Shown here piece after piece: positions 18,050 to 28,143 of a DNA stretch of 64,000 bases. Position numbers and translations under genes: made by a program. The DNA comes from Sterolibacterium sp. (GTDB lineage Bacteria > Pseudomonadota > Gammaproteobacteria > Burkholderiales > Rhodocyclaceae): the NCBI GenBank assembly GCA_028713555.1, contig JAQTOA010000003.1, positions 62,001-126,000 on the forward strand, in the 5' to 3' direction. How positions within the stretch are numbered: position 1 is the stretch's first letter; each line of letters starts with the position of its first letter. The notes under the pieces are model-generated. The model did not search any database. It saw only the letters and a program-made list of their open reading frames with translations, and had not been told where the DNA came from.

Positions 18050-18280
18050 TCATGCCTTGATATCGACAAGAGTACCCAGCAATTCGTCGCCAGCCTTAAT
18101 AACGTTTGCGGAAGCCTTGACCTGTATTTCGCTGACTTTCAGGTCGATCAAGGACGCAGTTACGTCGCTACTGTCAATATCCGTCCCCAAACGTGCAACC
18201 TGCCCTGCGGCTCGATCTGAGCGATCGATACCCGCCTGCACTCCCTGCATCCCAGCGGACAAAACAGAACCGATGGACAT
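18050..18280 (-). CDS. Small flagellar rod/hook-like protein (76 aa)
   Basis: A 76-residue protein beginning MSIGSVLSAGMQGVQAG and ending EIQVKASANVIKAGDELLGT. The C-terminal segment resembles the terminal helix shared by flagellar axial proteins (rod and hook proteins), in which a V-x-A-N-x-x-V-I-x-x-x-D pattern forms the D0 coiled coil. It is far too short for FlgE or FlgG, and belongs to a set of short solitary proteins of this kind scattered in proteobacterial genomes; role unknown. GAGGTG sits about 6 bases before the ATG. No other flagellar gene is nearby. Confidence 0.65.
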   Translation of the reverse strand: MSIGSVLSAGMQGVQAGIDRSDRAAGQVARLGTDIDSSDVTASLIDLKVSEIQVKASANVIKAGDELLGTLVDIKA

Positions 18281-18569
18281 TTGGCACCTCGATATCTTTA
18301 GAATTTAGTTGTACCAGTTAGCGTAGCATACACCTTGGGACGTCAGGCCAGCGATACCCAGCGCCGAACCCATACCGACTCCGGGATCGATAACGCCGCA
18401 AGCACACCCGTGTGCTTTGAGCTGGCACCCAGTGATGCTCCAGTCTTTATCATCTGCCGGTGCTCCCAGCCCCCGCCGAAATACCGGACAACTGGTGAAA
18501 GTGTGTAAGTGGTTATGCCATAGCAATGGGTTAGCCTTTTAGTCGACCAATTGTCATTACTGCACATAC
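18281..18569. other. Accessory interval between the rod-like gene and the tRNA fragment
   Basis: No gene that can be named. One minus-strand frame (18305-18526, TTG start, 73 codons) has a Cys/Gly-rich C-terminal part with motif GCQLKAHGCACGVIDPG, which could be the tail of a lost gene, but no ribosome site is seen. A longer minus-strand frame ends up translating tRNA sequence and is spurious. Confidence 0.3.
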
Positions 18570-18615
18570 TGGTAGGTCGCGGTCGGGGGATCGAACCCCG
18601 GACAAACGGATTAAG
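18570..18615 (-). pseudogene. 3'-end fragment of tRNA-Lys (att-like repeat)
   Basis: Complement of the 3' half of tRNA-Lys(CTT): from the anticodon region through the T arm to the terminal CCA. Bases 18582-18615 are identical over 34 bases to 19293-19326 in the intact gene. The acceptor-stem portion differs by a two-base insertion and a substitution, so it no longer folds as a tRNA. A tRNA 3'-half duplicated as a direct repeat is the classic scar of a site-specific integration event. Confidence 0.85.
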
Positions 18616-18805
18616 CTCTCTCGGCAAGAATTGGCGGTAATTTCTGCCTCTATTCTCCTTATCACCCTCAGCCCGCTTCCCTATTCCATTGTTTTATTGT
18701 GATTATTAATTATGGCATCGAGCTTGCTGCGAAGTTGGTATCAACCTCGATTTAATACGCAATGAACAATCACAAACTGACTAAAGTACGACAAACCCGG
18801 AAGTT

Positions 18806-18829
18806 GGCATGCCTACGCATGCCGTTTTT
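18806..18829 (+). terminator. Rho-independent terminator
   Basis: A 7-bp perfect stem (GGCATGC / GCATGCC) with a CTAC loop followed by GTTTTT. There is no intact plus-strand gene just upstream, so it may have belonged to a gene lost from this patch, or may insulate the small gene at 18914. Confidence 0.65.
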
Positions 18830-18913
18830 CACACATCCAATATCAAGATATTGCCTGTCAACAATCAGGCGGCTAGAGGTTACGCCGCAACGAATCGCTC
18901 CCCGGTGATATTT

Positions 18914-19159
18914 ATGAGCAAGTGGCAGCATGTGCTAATGGGCATGGGCTGGATACTTAGTATTATGACTATTGCATGGTTTGTTTGGCTTGGCATCAGC
19001 TACTCAACCAACACCAATGCCATATCTTCTGAGCGCAAACATATCGAAAAGGCATATGACAAGAGTGACCAACAAGCGAAAGAAGCCGATCTATGTTTTA
19101 TAGATCGCGCACGTGCTACGGAGGCGGGTTTCAAGGCTGCCTTCCCGTTTCACGAGTAA
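18914..19159 (+). CDS. Small single-pass membrane protein (81 aa)
   Basis: Not recognised. From the ATG at 18914 (GGTGA 5 bases upstream) the product is about 81 residues: a short start MSKWQHVLMG, one strong hydrophobic helix (GWILSIMTIAWFVWLGISY), then a polar, charged C-terminal region. The frame is open upstream to 18809, but that part overlaps a terminator hairpin. It is the only plausible coding gene between the two copies of the tRNA-Lys 3' half, so it may be cargo of a decayed element. Confidence 0.5.
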   Translation: MSKWQHVLMGMGWILSIMTIAWFVWLGISYSTNTNAISSERKHIEKAYDKSDQQAKEADLCFIDRARATEAGFKAAFPFHE

Positions 19160-19283
19160 TTGCAGCCACCGCCGAAAAAAACGCCCACTCCATCCACGCT
19201 TATACCGACCCCGAAGTACCAATACAGCAGCCCCAATGCGCGAAAGAAAAAGCGGCTCCCCTTTCGGAGAGCCGCTTGAATAT

Positions 19284-19359
19284 TGGTAGGCCGTCGGGGG
19301 ATCGAACCCCGGACAAACGGATTAAGAGTCCGCTGCTCTACCAGCTGAGCTAACGACCC
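19284..19359 (-). tRNA. tRNA-Lys (anticodon CTT)
   Basis: 76 bases including an encoded CCA. Reads GGGTCGTTAGCTCAGCTGG with D-arm GCTCAG...GAGC, anticodon stem-loop GCGGACTCTTAATCCGT giving CTT, and T arm GGGGTTCGATCCCC. The acceptor stem pairs over 7 bases with one terminal G-T. Its 3' half is duplicated at 18570-18615. Confidence 0.97.
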
Positions 19360-19412
19360 AATATCATCCCCTCGCTTGGCATGATAGCCAATATTGCCGG
19401 ATTTGCATGTGT

Positions 19413-19488
19413 TGGTAGGCCGTGCGGGATTCGAACCTGCGACCAACGGATTAAAAGTCCGCTGCTCTACCAACTGAGCTAACGACCC
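19413..19488 (-). tRNA. tRNA-Lys (anticodon TTT)
   Basis: 76 bases including CCA, almost identical to the neighbouring tRNA in the D arm and 5' acceptor strand (GGGTCGTTAGCTCAGTTGG). The anticodon loop contains CTTTTAA, giving TTT. The T arm (GCAGGTTCGAATCCCGC) differs from the CTT gene. The two tRNAs are 53 bases apart and probably cotranscribed, this one first. Confidence 0.97.
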
Positions 19489-19614
19489 AAGGAGAAGGCG
19501 CGAATTATAGGAACACAACAGCTCCCTGTCAAACCTGAGCAATTCTGAGGTGATCAATTAACCCATCAGCAAGGCAGCGAAATCTTGCAAATGATTGAGC
19601 AAGGAAATCAGCCT

Positions 19615-20322
19615 TCAATGGCTGACTTGCTGCCAGTATGAAGTTGGATCCAGGACCCCGGCCTCAACGAAGCCGGCACGACGCAGCCCGCAGGAATCGC
19701 AAATGCCGCAGGCTCTTCCAGCATCGTCGGCTTGGTAACAAGAGATCGTCAGTGAATAATCCACACCGAGTTGCTTGCCAAGCCGGATGATCCCGGCTTT
19801 GCTCATATCAATCAAAGGGGCGTGGATATTCACGCGCAGCCCCTCCACTGCCGCCTTGGTAGCGAAATTAGCCATATTCTCAAAGGCGCAGATATATTCC
19901 GGCCGACAGTCGGGATAGCCGGAATAATCGACCGCATTGACGCCGATGAAAATGTCGCTCGCATTGAGCACCTCAGCCCAGGCTAAAGCCAGCGAGAGCA
20001 TGATGGTGTTGCGGGCTGGCACGTAGGTTACCGGTATGCCCGGGGCTATTCCGGTGATTGGCACGGCGATGAGGGGGTCAGTCAACGCCGATGCGCCAAA
20101 AACGGTCAAGTCCAGCTTGATGGTTTGATGTGCGCTGGCGCCCAGGCTGGCGGCGACACGTTCGGCAGCCTGGAGCTCGACGCGATGGCGTTGTCCATAG
20201 TCGAGCGATAAACAATGGCAGTCGAAGCCGCGCTCGCGGGCAATCGCCAACGTGGTGGCGGAATCGAGCCCGCCGGAGAGCAACACGACTGCTTTGGGAT
20301 TTTCTGCAGGGCTTACATTCAT
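19615..20322 (-). CDS. queC: 7-cyano-7-deazaguanine synthase (preQ0 synthase)
   Basis: ATP-dependent conversion of 7-carboxy-7-deazaguanine to preQ0 in the queuosine tRNA-modification pathway. 235 residues. The PP-loop [11 protein letters not shown] binds ATP; the C-terminal zinc site uses cysteines in [20 protein letters not shown]. It lies 4 bases downstream of queE in the same operon, at the tail of the long ruv-tol-que cluster. Typical length and no defects. Confidence 0.97.
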   Translation of the reverse strand: MNVSPAENPKAVVLLSGGLDSATTLAIARERGFDCHCLSLDYGQRHRVELQAAERVAASLGASAHQTIKLDLTVFGASALTDPLIAVPITGIAPGIPVTYVPARNTIMLSLALAWAEVLNASDIFIGVNAVDYSGYPDCRPEYICAFENMANFATKAAVEGLRVNIHAPLIDMSKAGIIRLGKQLGVDYSLTISCYQADDAGRACGICDSCGLRRAGFVEAGVLDPTSYWQQVSH

Positions 20323-20326
20323 GGCA

Positions 20327-20995
20327 TTATCTTCCGCGCTCCGAACCCCAAAGCAGCTTGTGCAGTTGAAGCTGAAAGCGCACTTGCAGGCGATCTTGCA
20401 GTATCCAGCCGGCCAGCTCTGCGGGATCGAGTTTCCCCTGAACCGGCGAAAACAGCACGGAGCAGATGCCGGTTAGTTTTCTCTGGGCCAGGGCTTCTTT
20501 TGCCCATGCGTAATCCGACCCGGAGGCCAAGACAAATTTAATTTCGTCACGAGGAGTCAGATAATCCAGATTTGTCCACAGGTTGTTGCCAAGCTCGCCA
20601 GAATCTGGCGCCTTGATGTCCATGATTTTCGAAACCCGCCTATCCACATTTATGAGATCGATGGCGCCGCTGGTTTCCAGTGACACGTCATAAGCCGCGT
20701 CGCAAAGCGCATTTAATAACGCCAGGCAGTTCTTTTGCGCCAGTGGCTCGCCGCCTGTGACACAGATAGTGCGACAGCCGAATCCGGCTACGCGCTCGAG
20801 CACCTCATCCAGAGGAATCGAGTCTCCGCCCGAAAAGGCGTAGGCAGTGTCGCACCAGACACAGCGCAGCGGACAACCGGTAAGCCGGATGAATACCGTC
20901 GGCAACCCGGCACGCGCCGATTCGCCTTGAATCGAGTGGAATATTTCGCTGATCCGCAACGCGGCCGGCGGAAAGGTCTGGGCGCCATCGGGCAT
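20327..20995 (-). CDS. queE: 7-carboxy-7-deazaguanine synthase
   Basis: Radical SAM enzyme that contracts the ring of carboxytetrahydropterin to 7-carboxy-7-deazaguanine. The cluster motif is CPLRCVWC (CxxxCxxC), preceded by [20 protein letters not shown], which reads the substrate, and followed by CVTGGEPL. 222 residues, normal for the family. It feeds its product to QueC encoded next in the operon. The upstream gene is cpoB. Confidence 0.96.
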   Translation of the reverse strand: MPDGAQTFPPAALRISEIFHSIQGESARAGLPTVFIRLTGCPLRCVWCDTAYAFSGGDSIPLDEVLERVAGFGCRTICVTGGEPLAQKNCLALLNALCDAAYDVSLETSGAIDLINVDRRVSKIMDIKAPDSGELGNNLWTNLDYLTPRDEIKFVLASGSDYAWAKEALAQRKLTGICSVLFSPVQGKLDPAELAGWILQDRLQVRFQLQLHKLLWGSERGR

Positions 20996-21006
20996 AGCCC
21001 CCGCTC

Positions 21007-21774
21007 CTATTTCTTTTTCTTGAGACGCTGCTTGGCGTTCTGCGCAGCGGCGCTGGCAGGATAGTTCTCAATAAGCTGTTCCAGCGTTTTTTTCATTCCC
21101 TTGGCGTCGCCGGCTTCTTGCTGACTATTAGCCAGACCGAGCAGGGCATCTGGCGCCTTGGCATCGGCGGGCCAAGTGGCGGGTATTTTGGCAAACAGTT
21201 CGGCGGCCTTGGCGTAGTCGTGCAGCTGAAAGTGGGACGATGCCGCCCAGTAATGGGCGTTCGCCAGTAAGCCGCTGCTCGCATAAGTCTTGATGAAGCC
21301 CAGGAAAGCGGCCAGGGCATCCTTGTACTTGGCGCTCTTGAACAAAGTCAGAGCGGCTTCATAGTCGCGCATCTCGGCGGTAGGATCGGTCGACTTGGCA
21401 TCGGCAACCGCGGATTTTGTTTCAGCCTCCGCTAGCGCTTCAATCTTGCGCAGACGATTGTCAAGATCGACATAAAAATCATTCTGCCGCTTTTGCGTGG
21501 CCCCCAACTCGTAACTCAGTACCTCGCTCTGGCCACGCAATTTTGCGACTTCCGCCCTGATCAGTTCGATCTGATTGGTTAGTTCGATCTGGTTGCGCGA
21601 GGTGGTGGCAACGGAGTTCTCGAGCCGACTGCCTTGCTCGCCAAGCTCGTTGCGCAGCTTCTCTATGCGGTTGCGCGCCTCGTCGTCGTCAAACAGGCCG
21701 GCATGCGCCGGCCAGACGGTAATAACGGCTAACGCCACAGCGCCCAGCAGCTGCAACCCAAACCCGTGCCTCAC
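21007..21774 (-). CDS. cpoB: Tol-Pal coordination protein CpoB (YbgF)
   Basis: Periplasmic protein that coordinates outer-membrane constriction by Tol-Pal with septal peptidoglycan synthesis. 255 residues with a signal peptide (GLQLLGAVALAVITVWPAHA), an N-terminal coiled coil that trimerises (about 30-115: RNRIEKLRNELGEQGSRLEN), and a C-terminal TPR domain (about 135-250: YEAALTLFKSAKYKDALAAF). It follows pal by two bases and precedes queE, the usual proteobacterial order. Confidence 0.94.
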   Translation of the reverse strand: MRHGFGLQLLGAVALAVITVWPAHAGLFDDDEARNRIEKLRNELGEQGSRLENSVATTSRNQIELTNQIELIRAEVAKLRGQSEVLSYELGATQKRQNDFYVDLDNRLRKIEALAEAETKSAVADAKSTDPTAEMRDYEAALTLFKSAKYKDALAAFLGFIKTYASSGLLANAHYWAASSHFQLHDYAKAAELFAKIPATWPADAKAPDALLGLANSQQEAGDAKGMKKTLEQLIENYPASAAAQNAKQRLKKKK

Positions 21775-21776
21775 GT

Positions 21777-22319
21777 TCAGAATTCTCCGGTATAGAGCAT
21801 GTCATCACGCCGGTTTTCACCCCAGCAGGGTTCGCCATGTTCCGTGCAACGCGGCTTTTCCTCGCCGAGGCTGACCGCCTCGATCTGCTCTTCCTTGGCG
21901 CCGAGCAGGATCAGCATCTTTTTCAGCGCTTCCGCGCGCCTCTGGCCCAGGGCCAGGTTGTACTCGCGGCTGCCGCGTTCGTCGGCATTGCCCTGGATCA
22001 ACATTTTAATCTTGGGGTTGGCGACCAGCAGTTTGGCGTGTGCTTCGACGAGGGGTTTGAACTCGGCCTTGACAACGTACTCGTCAAAGTCGAAGAAAAC
22101 GCTGCGCTTGGAAAGAATGCTATTGGGATCCCTGAGCATGGCCAGAGTGTATTCGCCCACCTGCGAGGCAACAACTGGGGCCACCGGCGAGATATCGGCC
22201 TTGACCGCGGCAGGCGTACGATCCTCGACCTTGGCACCAGTCTGCTCCGGCGCGGGCGGCTGGGAACCACAAGCCACGAGGATCAAGCTGGCAATAAGGG
22301 CAAGCAGTGCGTTAGGCAT
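21777..22319 (-). CDS. pal: Peptidoglycan-associated lipoprotein Pal
   Basis: Outer-membrane lipoprotein that grips peptidoglycan and recruits Tol to division sites. 180 residues with a lipobox LVACG (lipidated C17), a Pro/Ala-rich linker, and an OmpA-like peptidoglycan-binding domain (about 70-178) containing VFFDFDEYVVK and GNADERGSREYNLALGQRRA. Located between tolB and cpoB. Two cysteines near the C terminus (RCTEHGEPCWGENRRDD) are commonly seen in Pal of betaproteobacteria. Confidence 0.97.
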   Translation of the reverse strand: MPNALLALIASLILVACGSQPPAPEQTGAKVEDRTPAAVKADISPVAPVVASQVGEYTLAMLRDPNSILSKRSVFFDFDEYVVKAEFKPLVEAHAKLLVANPKIKMLIQGNADERGSREYNLALGQRRAEALKKMLILLGAKEEQIEAVSLGEEKPRCTEHGEPCWGENRRDDMLYTGEF

Positions 22320-22345
22320 GGTCGTACTCCATTGTTAGTTGAAGC

Positions 22346-23629
22346 TTACTTAATAAACGGTCCCCAGGAAGGCTCGCGCACATCGGCGACCTGCACCGAG
22401 AGTTTCTGCTTGACGCGCCCATCGCTGGAGACGGCGGCCAGCACCCCGCGCCCGCCAACCTCAGTTGCATAAATGATCATACGCCCGTTGGGGGCAAAAC
22501 TGGGCGATTCGTCCTTGCCTGAGTCAGTCAGAATCTGCGTCTGGCGAGTCTCCAGATCCATCAGTGTGAGCTGGAAGCGGCCGTCGTTGCGGCTGATATA
22601 GGCCATGCTGCGGCCATCCGGTGAAAGGCGCGGCGTGACGTTGTAGCTGCCCTCGAAGGTTATGCGTTGGGCGTCGCCGCCGCCAGCCGGGATGCGGTAA
22701 ATTTGCGGGCTACCACCGCGGTCGGAAGTGAAGTAGATGAACTGGCCGTCGCGCGAAAATTGCGGCTCGGTGTCGATGCCCGAGGAAATGGCCAGGCGTT
22801 CTACTCCGCTGCCGTCGGCGTTGAGCCGGTACATTTGCGAGCTGCCGTCCTTGGAAAGCACCACCGCCAGCTTCTTGCCGTCTGGTGACCAGGCCGGCGC
22901 CGAATTGGAGCCCTTGAAGTTGGCGGCTACATGGCGTTGACCGGTAGCCAGCGAATGCACATACACAACCGGCTTTTTCGCCTCGAACGAAACATAAGCC
23001 AGGCGAGTGCCATCGGGCGACCAAGTTGGCGAAATGATCGGCTCGCGCGATGCCAGCGCGGTTTGCGCGTTCATGCCGTCGGCATCGGCGATCTGCAGCT
23101 CGTAACGGCCGGTGCTTTTCACCACATAGGCGATGCGCGTCGAGAAAATGCCTGGCTCACCAATCAGTTTTTCGTAAATATAGTCGGCGATGCGGTGCGC
23201 TGCGGTACGCAACTGGGTAGCGCTGGATAGATAGGTCTGACCGCCCAGCACCGCCTGCTTCGACACATCGTGAAGCAGAAAGCGGGTTTCGTAGCGGCTG
23301 TCGCTGCCGCTGATTACCGGCGTGACACTGCCGACGGTGAGCGCGTCGGCGCCGCGATTTTTCCATTCGGCATAATTGACAGGCGCACTCTCGGCAAGCG
23401 GCTCGACCCCTGTCTCGACCAGACGGAACAAGCCGCTGCGCTCGAGGTCAGCACGCAGTACCGAGGTCAGTGCCTGGGAAATGATGCGCTCGCCAGTAAA
23501 GTTGGCGATGCCGATGGGCAGGCGGTTGGCGCCGGCGCCGGTGATTTCGATGGAAAGCTGGGCGTGTGCGACAGCCGCGAAACACAACAAGACAGCGGCA
23601 AGACAACGTGGGAAGGGGTATTTCATCAT
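22346..23629 (-). CDS. tolB: Tol-Pal system protein TolB
   Basis: Periplasmic beta-propeller that binds Pal and TolA. 427 residues with a signal peptide ending AAVAHAQ, an N-terminal alpha/beta domain ([18 protein letters not shown]), and repeated propeller blades carrying the WSPDG signatures ([69 protein letters not shown]). Follows tolA by 15 bases. Normal in all respects. Confidence 0.97.
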   Translation of the reverse strand: MMKYPFPRCLAAVLLCFAAVAHAQLSIEITGAGANRLPIGIANFTGERIISQALTSVLRADLERSGLFRLVETGVEPLAESAPVNYAEWKNRGADALTVGSVTPVISGSDSRYETRFLLHDVSKQAVLGGQTYLSSATQLRTAAHRIADYIYEKLIGEPGIFSTRIAYVVKSTGRYELQIADADGMNAQTALASREPIISPTWSPDGTRLAYVSFEAKKPVVYVHSLATGQRHVAANFKGSNSAPAWSPDGKKLAVVLSKDGSSQMYRLNADGSGVERLAISSGIDTEPQFSRDGQFIYFTSDRGGSPQIYRIPAGGGDAQRITFEGSYNVTPRLSPDGRSMAYISRNDGRFQLTLMDLETRQTQILTDSGKDESPSFAPNGRMIIYATEVGGRGVLAAVSSDGRVKQKLSVQVADVREPSWGPFIK

Positions 23630-23644
23630 GATGCAATTATACCG

Positions 23645-24388
23645 TTACTCTTCCTGCGGCCGGAACGTGAGTTTCAAGTCGCGCTCAAAGAGATTTGCCT
23701 GATCGGGTCTGGGCAGCGGTGAAGACTTGAGAATGGCACGTTCGACTGCCGTATCGTAGCCAACATGACCGCTGGATTTCCTCAACTTGTAGCTGAGAAT
23801 TTCGCCGCTAGGTAATTGCACCACATCGAACTCTGCCTCGGGATTTCCCTTGAGGTCAGGCGGCAGCACGATGTTTCCCTTGATCTTGCCGCGTATCTTC
23901 GCGATGTAATTGGCCTCAGCCTTGTTGCGCGCAGCCGCTGCTTGCCCAGCCTTCAATTGAGTCAATTCCTGGGCGGCGGCGGCGGCATCTTTACGTTCTG
24001 TTACCTTCTTAAATTCCTCCTCCAGCTGTTTCATGAAGGAGGGAGGTGTCTTAGGCGCATCCTTTGGAACTGGCTTGGGCTTCTCTTTTGGCACCGGCTT
24101 TTCTTTCTCCTTTAGCACAATCTCGGGCTTGGGCGGCGATGGAGCCAGCTCGGGCTCAGCCACGGGTTCTGGGCGCGACGGCTCCACCCGCGGCTCTGCC
24201 GTGGCTACGCGGGGCGGCGTAGCTTGCACCAACTCGACCTCGACTGCTTCCTGCCTCTGATTTTGCCAGCGTATGCCATAGAACAGGAAAGCCAGCAGCA
24301 ACAGATGCACGGCTACCGCCAGCACCATCGAAACCAGCTTGCCGGGCGATGCCTCCGGGGCAAAAGGCAGTGTGTCTGCTGCGCTCAT
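23645..24388 (-). CDS. tolA: Tol-Pal energy-transducing protein TolA
   Basis: Inner-membrane protein that uses TolQR energy to reach across the periplasm to TolB and Pal. 247 residues: one N-terminal membrane helix (VSMVLAVAVHLLLLAFLFYGI), a Pro/Lys/Glu-rich stretch (EKPVPKEKPKPVPKD), a helical middle and a C-terminal TonB/TolA domain (PPDLKGNPEAEFDVVQLPSG...YDTAVERAI). Shorter than the E. coli protein, as is common in betaproteobacteria. Overlaps tolR by 4 bases. Confidence 0.95.
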   Translation of the reverse strand: MSAADTLPFAPEASPGKLVSMVLAVAVHLLLLAFLFYGIRWQNQRQEAVEVELVQATPPRVATAEPRVEPSRPEPVAEPELAPSPPKPEIVLKEKEKPVPKEKPKPVPKDAPKTPPSFMKQLEEEFKKVTERKDAAAAAQELTQLKAGQAAAARNKAEANYIAKIRGKIKGNIVLPPDLKGNPEAEFDVVQLPSGEILSYKLRKSSGHVGYDTAVERAILKSSPLPRPDQANLFERDLKLTFRPQEE

Positions 24389-24804
24389 TTGCCGGCTTGT
24401 TTCCCCGGTTGAACCAGCAAACCGATCTTCGCCACCTGGCTGCGTTGCAGTTCATCCATGACGTCGAGGACAACTTCATACTTGATGTTCTTGTCGGCGG
24501 CGATCAATACCGGCTGCTGCGGATTCTTCGTCAGCGCCTCCTTGAGCCGGTCGGCCAGATCGCTGCGGCTGACCGGCTGCTCGTTGCTGTCCTTGGCACG
24601 ATTACGCAGCGCCAGCGAATTGTCGGCATGAACCACCACTTCCAGAGGCGCTGCGGGGGGCTGCGAGCTCTTGCCGACACTCGGTAGATTGATGCTGCCG
24701 GTCTGGATCATCGGCGCAGTCACCATGAATATGATCAGCAATACCAGCATCACGTCGATGTAAGGCACGACGTTGATCTGATTCATCAGTCGGCGCTGTC
24801 TCAT
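24385..24804 (-). CDS. tolR: Tol-Pal protein TolR
   Basis: ExbD-like component of the TolQR proton channel. 139 residues from MRQRRLMNQINVVPYIDVML; the single membrane helix contains the channel aspartate in PYIDVMLVLLIIFMV, and a periplasmic domain follows. The frame is open much further upstream inside tolQ, but the ATG at 24804 overlaps the tolQ stop (ATGA) and gives the standard N-terminus. Confidence 0.96.
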   Translation of the reverse strand: MRQRRLMNQINVVPYIDVMLVLLIIFMVTAPMIQTGSINLPSVGKSSQPPAAPLEVVVHADNSLALRNRAKDSNEQPVSRSDLADRLKEALTKNPQQPVLIAADKNIKYEVVLDVMDELQRSQVAKIGLLVQPGKQAGK

Positions 24805-25481
24805 TTCAGTTGCCGCTGCAGAATGTTGGAGAATTCTTCCATGAAGCTCTCGAAGCGCACTCCAATGCGGTCGACGTCGTGGGCAAAACGGTTGTAAGCG
24901 ACTACCGCCGGAATCGCCGCGAACAGGCCGATGGCGGTCGCCACCAGGGCCTCGGCGATACCCGGGGCGACCGCCGCCAGAGTCGCCGAACTCATGCTGG
25001 CCAGGCCGCGAAACGAGTGCATGATGCCCCACACCGTGCCGAGCAGGCCGACATAGGGCGACACCGAGCCGACCGAGGCGAGAAAGGCCAGATGAGCGTC
25101 GAGTTCGTCGATCTCGCGCTGATAGGTGGCGCGCATGGCGCGCCGTGCGCCATCCACCACCGTGGCTTGGTCGAGGGTTTTTTGCGCACCGCGCAACTTG
25201 GTGAATTCACGGTAGCCGGCGGCGAAAATACGCTCCAGCGCGCCGCTGCCATGGCGGTCGTTGGCGGCGCTCTGGTACAGGCTGTTGAGGTCGCCGCCGC
25301 TCCAGAAGTCGCGCTCGAACTTGTCGGTGCGGACGCGTGCGTCGCGCAGGGCAAACCACTTGCGGAAGATCCAGTACCACGACATGAAGGAGACGGCAGC
25401 CAGCAGCGCCATGATGAGTTTGACCACCAGGCTCGCATTGACGACCAGTTCGATGATGGATAAATCCTGGGTGAGATTCAT
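24801..25481 (-). CDS. tolQ: Tol-Pal protein TolQ
   Basis: ExbB/MotA-like proton-channel subunit. 226 residues from MNLTQDLSIIELVVNASLVV with three membrane helices: near 15-40, and the pair containing SPYVGLLGTVWGIMHSFRGL and GLFAAIPAVVAYNRF. The frame extends upstream into ybgC, but the ATG at 25481, overlapping the ybgC stop (ATGA), is the family start. Confidence 0.96.
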   Translation of the reverse strand: MNLTQDLSIIELVVNASLVVKLIMALLAAVSFMSWYWIFRKWFALRDARVRTDKFERDFWSGGDLNSLYQSAANDRHGSGALERIFAAGYREFTKLRGAQKTLDQATVVDGARRAMRATYQREIDELDAHLAFLASVGSVSPYVGLLGTVWGIMHSFRGLASMSSATLAAVAPGIAEALVATAIGLFAAIPAVVAYNRFAHDVDRIGVRFESFMEEFSNILQRQLK

Positions 25482-25900
25482 GCTTGGTTTCCGATCAAGA
25501 CCTTGAATTTTTCGTGGATGACTTTCGGTATTCCAGTGGGCTTGCCACGCACCAGATCGAAGCAGGCGATGCGTACCGAGGACAAAAAAATCACTTCCCC
25601 GTCGCGTTCGACATTTTGGGCGAAAATCAGTTGTGCCCTGCCGAGCGACTCGATCGAGGAAACCACCTGTAGCGCGTCGTCGAGTCGCGCCGGCTTGAGA
25701 TATTCGACGCTCAGCGAACGCGCGGCAAAAGCGACACCGAAATCCCGCACCAGTATTGCCTGCTCGAAACCTATCGTACGCAACCACTCGGTGCGGGCAC
25801 GTTCGATGAACTTCAGGTAACTGGCGTAATAGACGATTCCGGCGGCGTCGGTATCCTCATAATACACCCGGACCGGCAGACTGAATGAAGGCTGCGACAT
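25478..25900 (-). CDS. ybgC: Acyl-CoA thioesterase YbgC
   Basis: Cytoplasmic hotdog-fold thioesterase encoded at the head of tol-pal operons, acting on short or acyl-carrier-linked thioesters near phospholipid synthesis. 140 residues with the 4HBT signature YYEDTDAAGIVYYASYLKF, in which D18 is catalytic. Located between ruvB (45 bases upstream) and tolQ (overlapping by 4). Confidence 0.95.
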   Translation of the reverse strand: MSQPSFSLPVRVYYEDTDAAGIVYYASYLKFIERARTEWLRTIGFEQAILVRDFGVAFAARSLSVEYLKPARLDDALQVVSSIESLGRAQLIFAQNVERDGEVIFLSSVRIACFDLVRGKPTGIPKVIHEKFKVLIGNQA

Positions 25901-25945
25901 GGGTTTATTGTACCGCGCTACTGCGGCCTGGCTCAGGGACGTGCG

Positions 25946-26998
<1,053 letters not shown>

Positions 26999-27009
26999 AG
27001 TCGATGAGT

Positions 27010-27501
27010 TTATCCGAGTTCCGCGGCGCCCGGCAGGCGCCGGATATAGATCGTCTTATCCACCGTAGCGACGACCTGACCGGCGGCATCCACCACATCG
27101 ACGCGATAGGTTGGCTCGAATTTCTCGCCGGACGCTGTTTTTGCCCGCACCTCGGCGATTTGCGCATCCGTCAGGACAAAACTGGCCGTTACCGCGCCGC
27201 GCCCTGGCCGCTTGTATTGAATGCGCGCCTCTTTATCCCAAACCGCATAGCCACGGCCAAGGTTCCAGATCAAGATCATGGCGAAAAATGCATCAGTCAT
27301 GGCATACAGGGATCCGCCGAATTGGGTACCGTTATAGTTGCGGTTATACCAGCGCATACATAGCCGCACTTTCGCGCTGCGATGATCTGGCGCAATGTCG
27401 AGGACACGAATGCCGGCGCCGACAAATGGCGGCCACAGATTCATGGCAAAACGCAGTGCCCCGGCATTAAGTTTGAGCTTGCTCCAAATGCTCCCGGACA
27501 T
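27010..27501 (-). CDS. DUF4442 hotdog-fold protein (thioesterase-like)
   Basis: A 163-residue protein of the DUF4442 family, a branch of the hotdog superfamily related to YiiD/PaaI thioesterases. Visible family pattern: [14 protein letters not shown], then [21 protein letters not shown] with the Asn-Gly-Thr-Phe segment on the central helix, and [13 protein letters not shown]. Substrate unknown; a role in acyl-CoA or fatty acid handling is an inference. Inserted between ruvA and ruvB (11-12 bases each side), so it is cotranscribed with them. Confidence 0.8.
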   Translation of the reverse strand: MSGSIWSKLKLNAGALRFAMNLWPPFVGAGIRVLDIAPDHRSAKVRLCMRWYNRNYNGTQFGGSLYAMTDAFFAMILIWNLGRGYAVWDKEARIQYKRPGRGAVTASFVLTDAQIAEVRAKTASGEKFEPTYRVDVVDAAGQVVATVDKTIYIRRLPGAAELG

Positions 27502-27512
27502 TGCCTGGGGTC

Positions 27513-28100
27513 CTAGGCTTTCGACAGCAGCTTCAACGCCTGGCGAATGCCCTCGGGCACAGCGATCCCGCCGGGCAGCGATTTCAGCGCCGGCAGCGCC
27601 TCGCGCTCACTGTAGCCAAGAGCCAGCAGGGCGTTCAGGATATCCGCCGTCTCATCATGCACGGCGGCACCAGCCTGGGCGGCGCCCGTGGCGGAAAACT
27701 TGGGCAACTTGTCGCGCAATTCGAGCAATAGCCGCTCGGCGGTCTTCTTGCCGATGCCAGGAATTTTCACCAGCCGTCCTGCCTCCTGCATCACCACGGC
27801 ATGCGCCAGTTCAGATACCGACAAGCCGGACAGCACGGCCAGCGCAATGCGCGTGCCGATGCCGCTGATCTTCAACAACTGACGGAAGACGGCACGCTCG
27901 CCGTCGGAGAGGAAGCCATACAGAAAGTGGCCGTCCTCGCGCACGCTCAAGTGGGTGAACAAGCTCAACTTCTCCCCCGCTGCCGGCAGGTTGTAGAAAG
28001 TGCTCATCGGCACGTCGATATCGTAGCCGACGCCATGCACGTCGAGCGTAATCTGCGGTGGATTCTTTTCAATCAGGATGCCGGTGAGACGACCGATCAT
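27513..28100 (-). CDS. ruvA: Holliday junction DNA-binding protein RuvA
   Basis: Tetrameric protein that holds the four-way junction for RuvB. 195 residues starting [21 protein letters not shown]-fold domain (1-65), helix-hairpin-helix motifs ([18 protein letters not shown] and [19 protein letters not shown]), acidic linker and a C-terminal RuvB-contact domain ([17 protein letters not shown]). Normal length. Confidence 0.98.
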   Translation of the reverse strand: MIGRLTGILIEKNPPQITLDVHGVGYDIDVPMSTFYNLPAAGEKLSLFTHLSVREDGHFLYGFLSDGERAVFRQLLKISGIGTRIALAVLSGLSVSELAHAVVMQEAGRLVKIPGIGKKTAERLLLELRDKLPKFSATGAAQAGAAVHDETADILNALLALGYSEREALPALKSLPGGIAVPEGIRQALKLLSKA

Positions 28101-28143
28101 TTTCTCTCTCCTGGAATTAGTACCCTAGACCCAACGGCGGGCA

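Noticed and set aside
18343-18627. Minus-strand frame MPRELNPFVRGSIPRPRPT...
   Set aside because: Its start is a translation of the tRNA-Lys fragment, a well-known annotation artefact.
19150-19557. Minus-strand frame covering both tRNA-Lys genes
   Set aside because: Translates tRNA sequence (SLAQLVEQRT... type peptide); not a protein.
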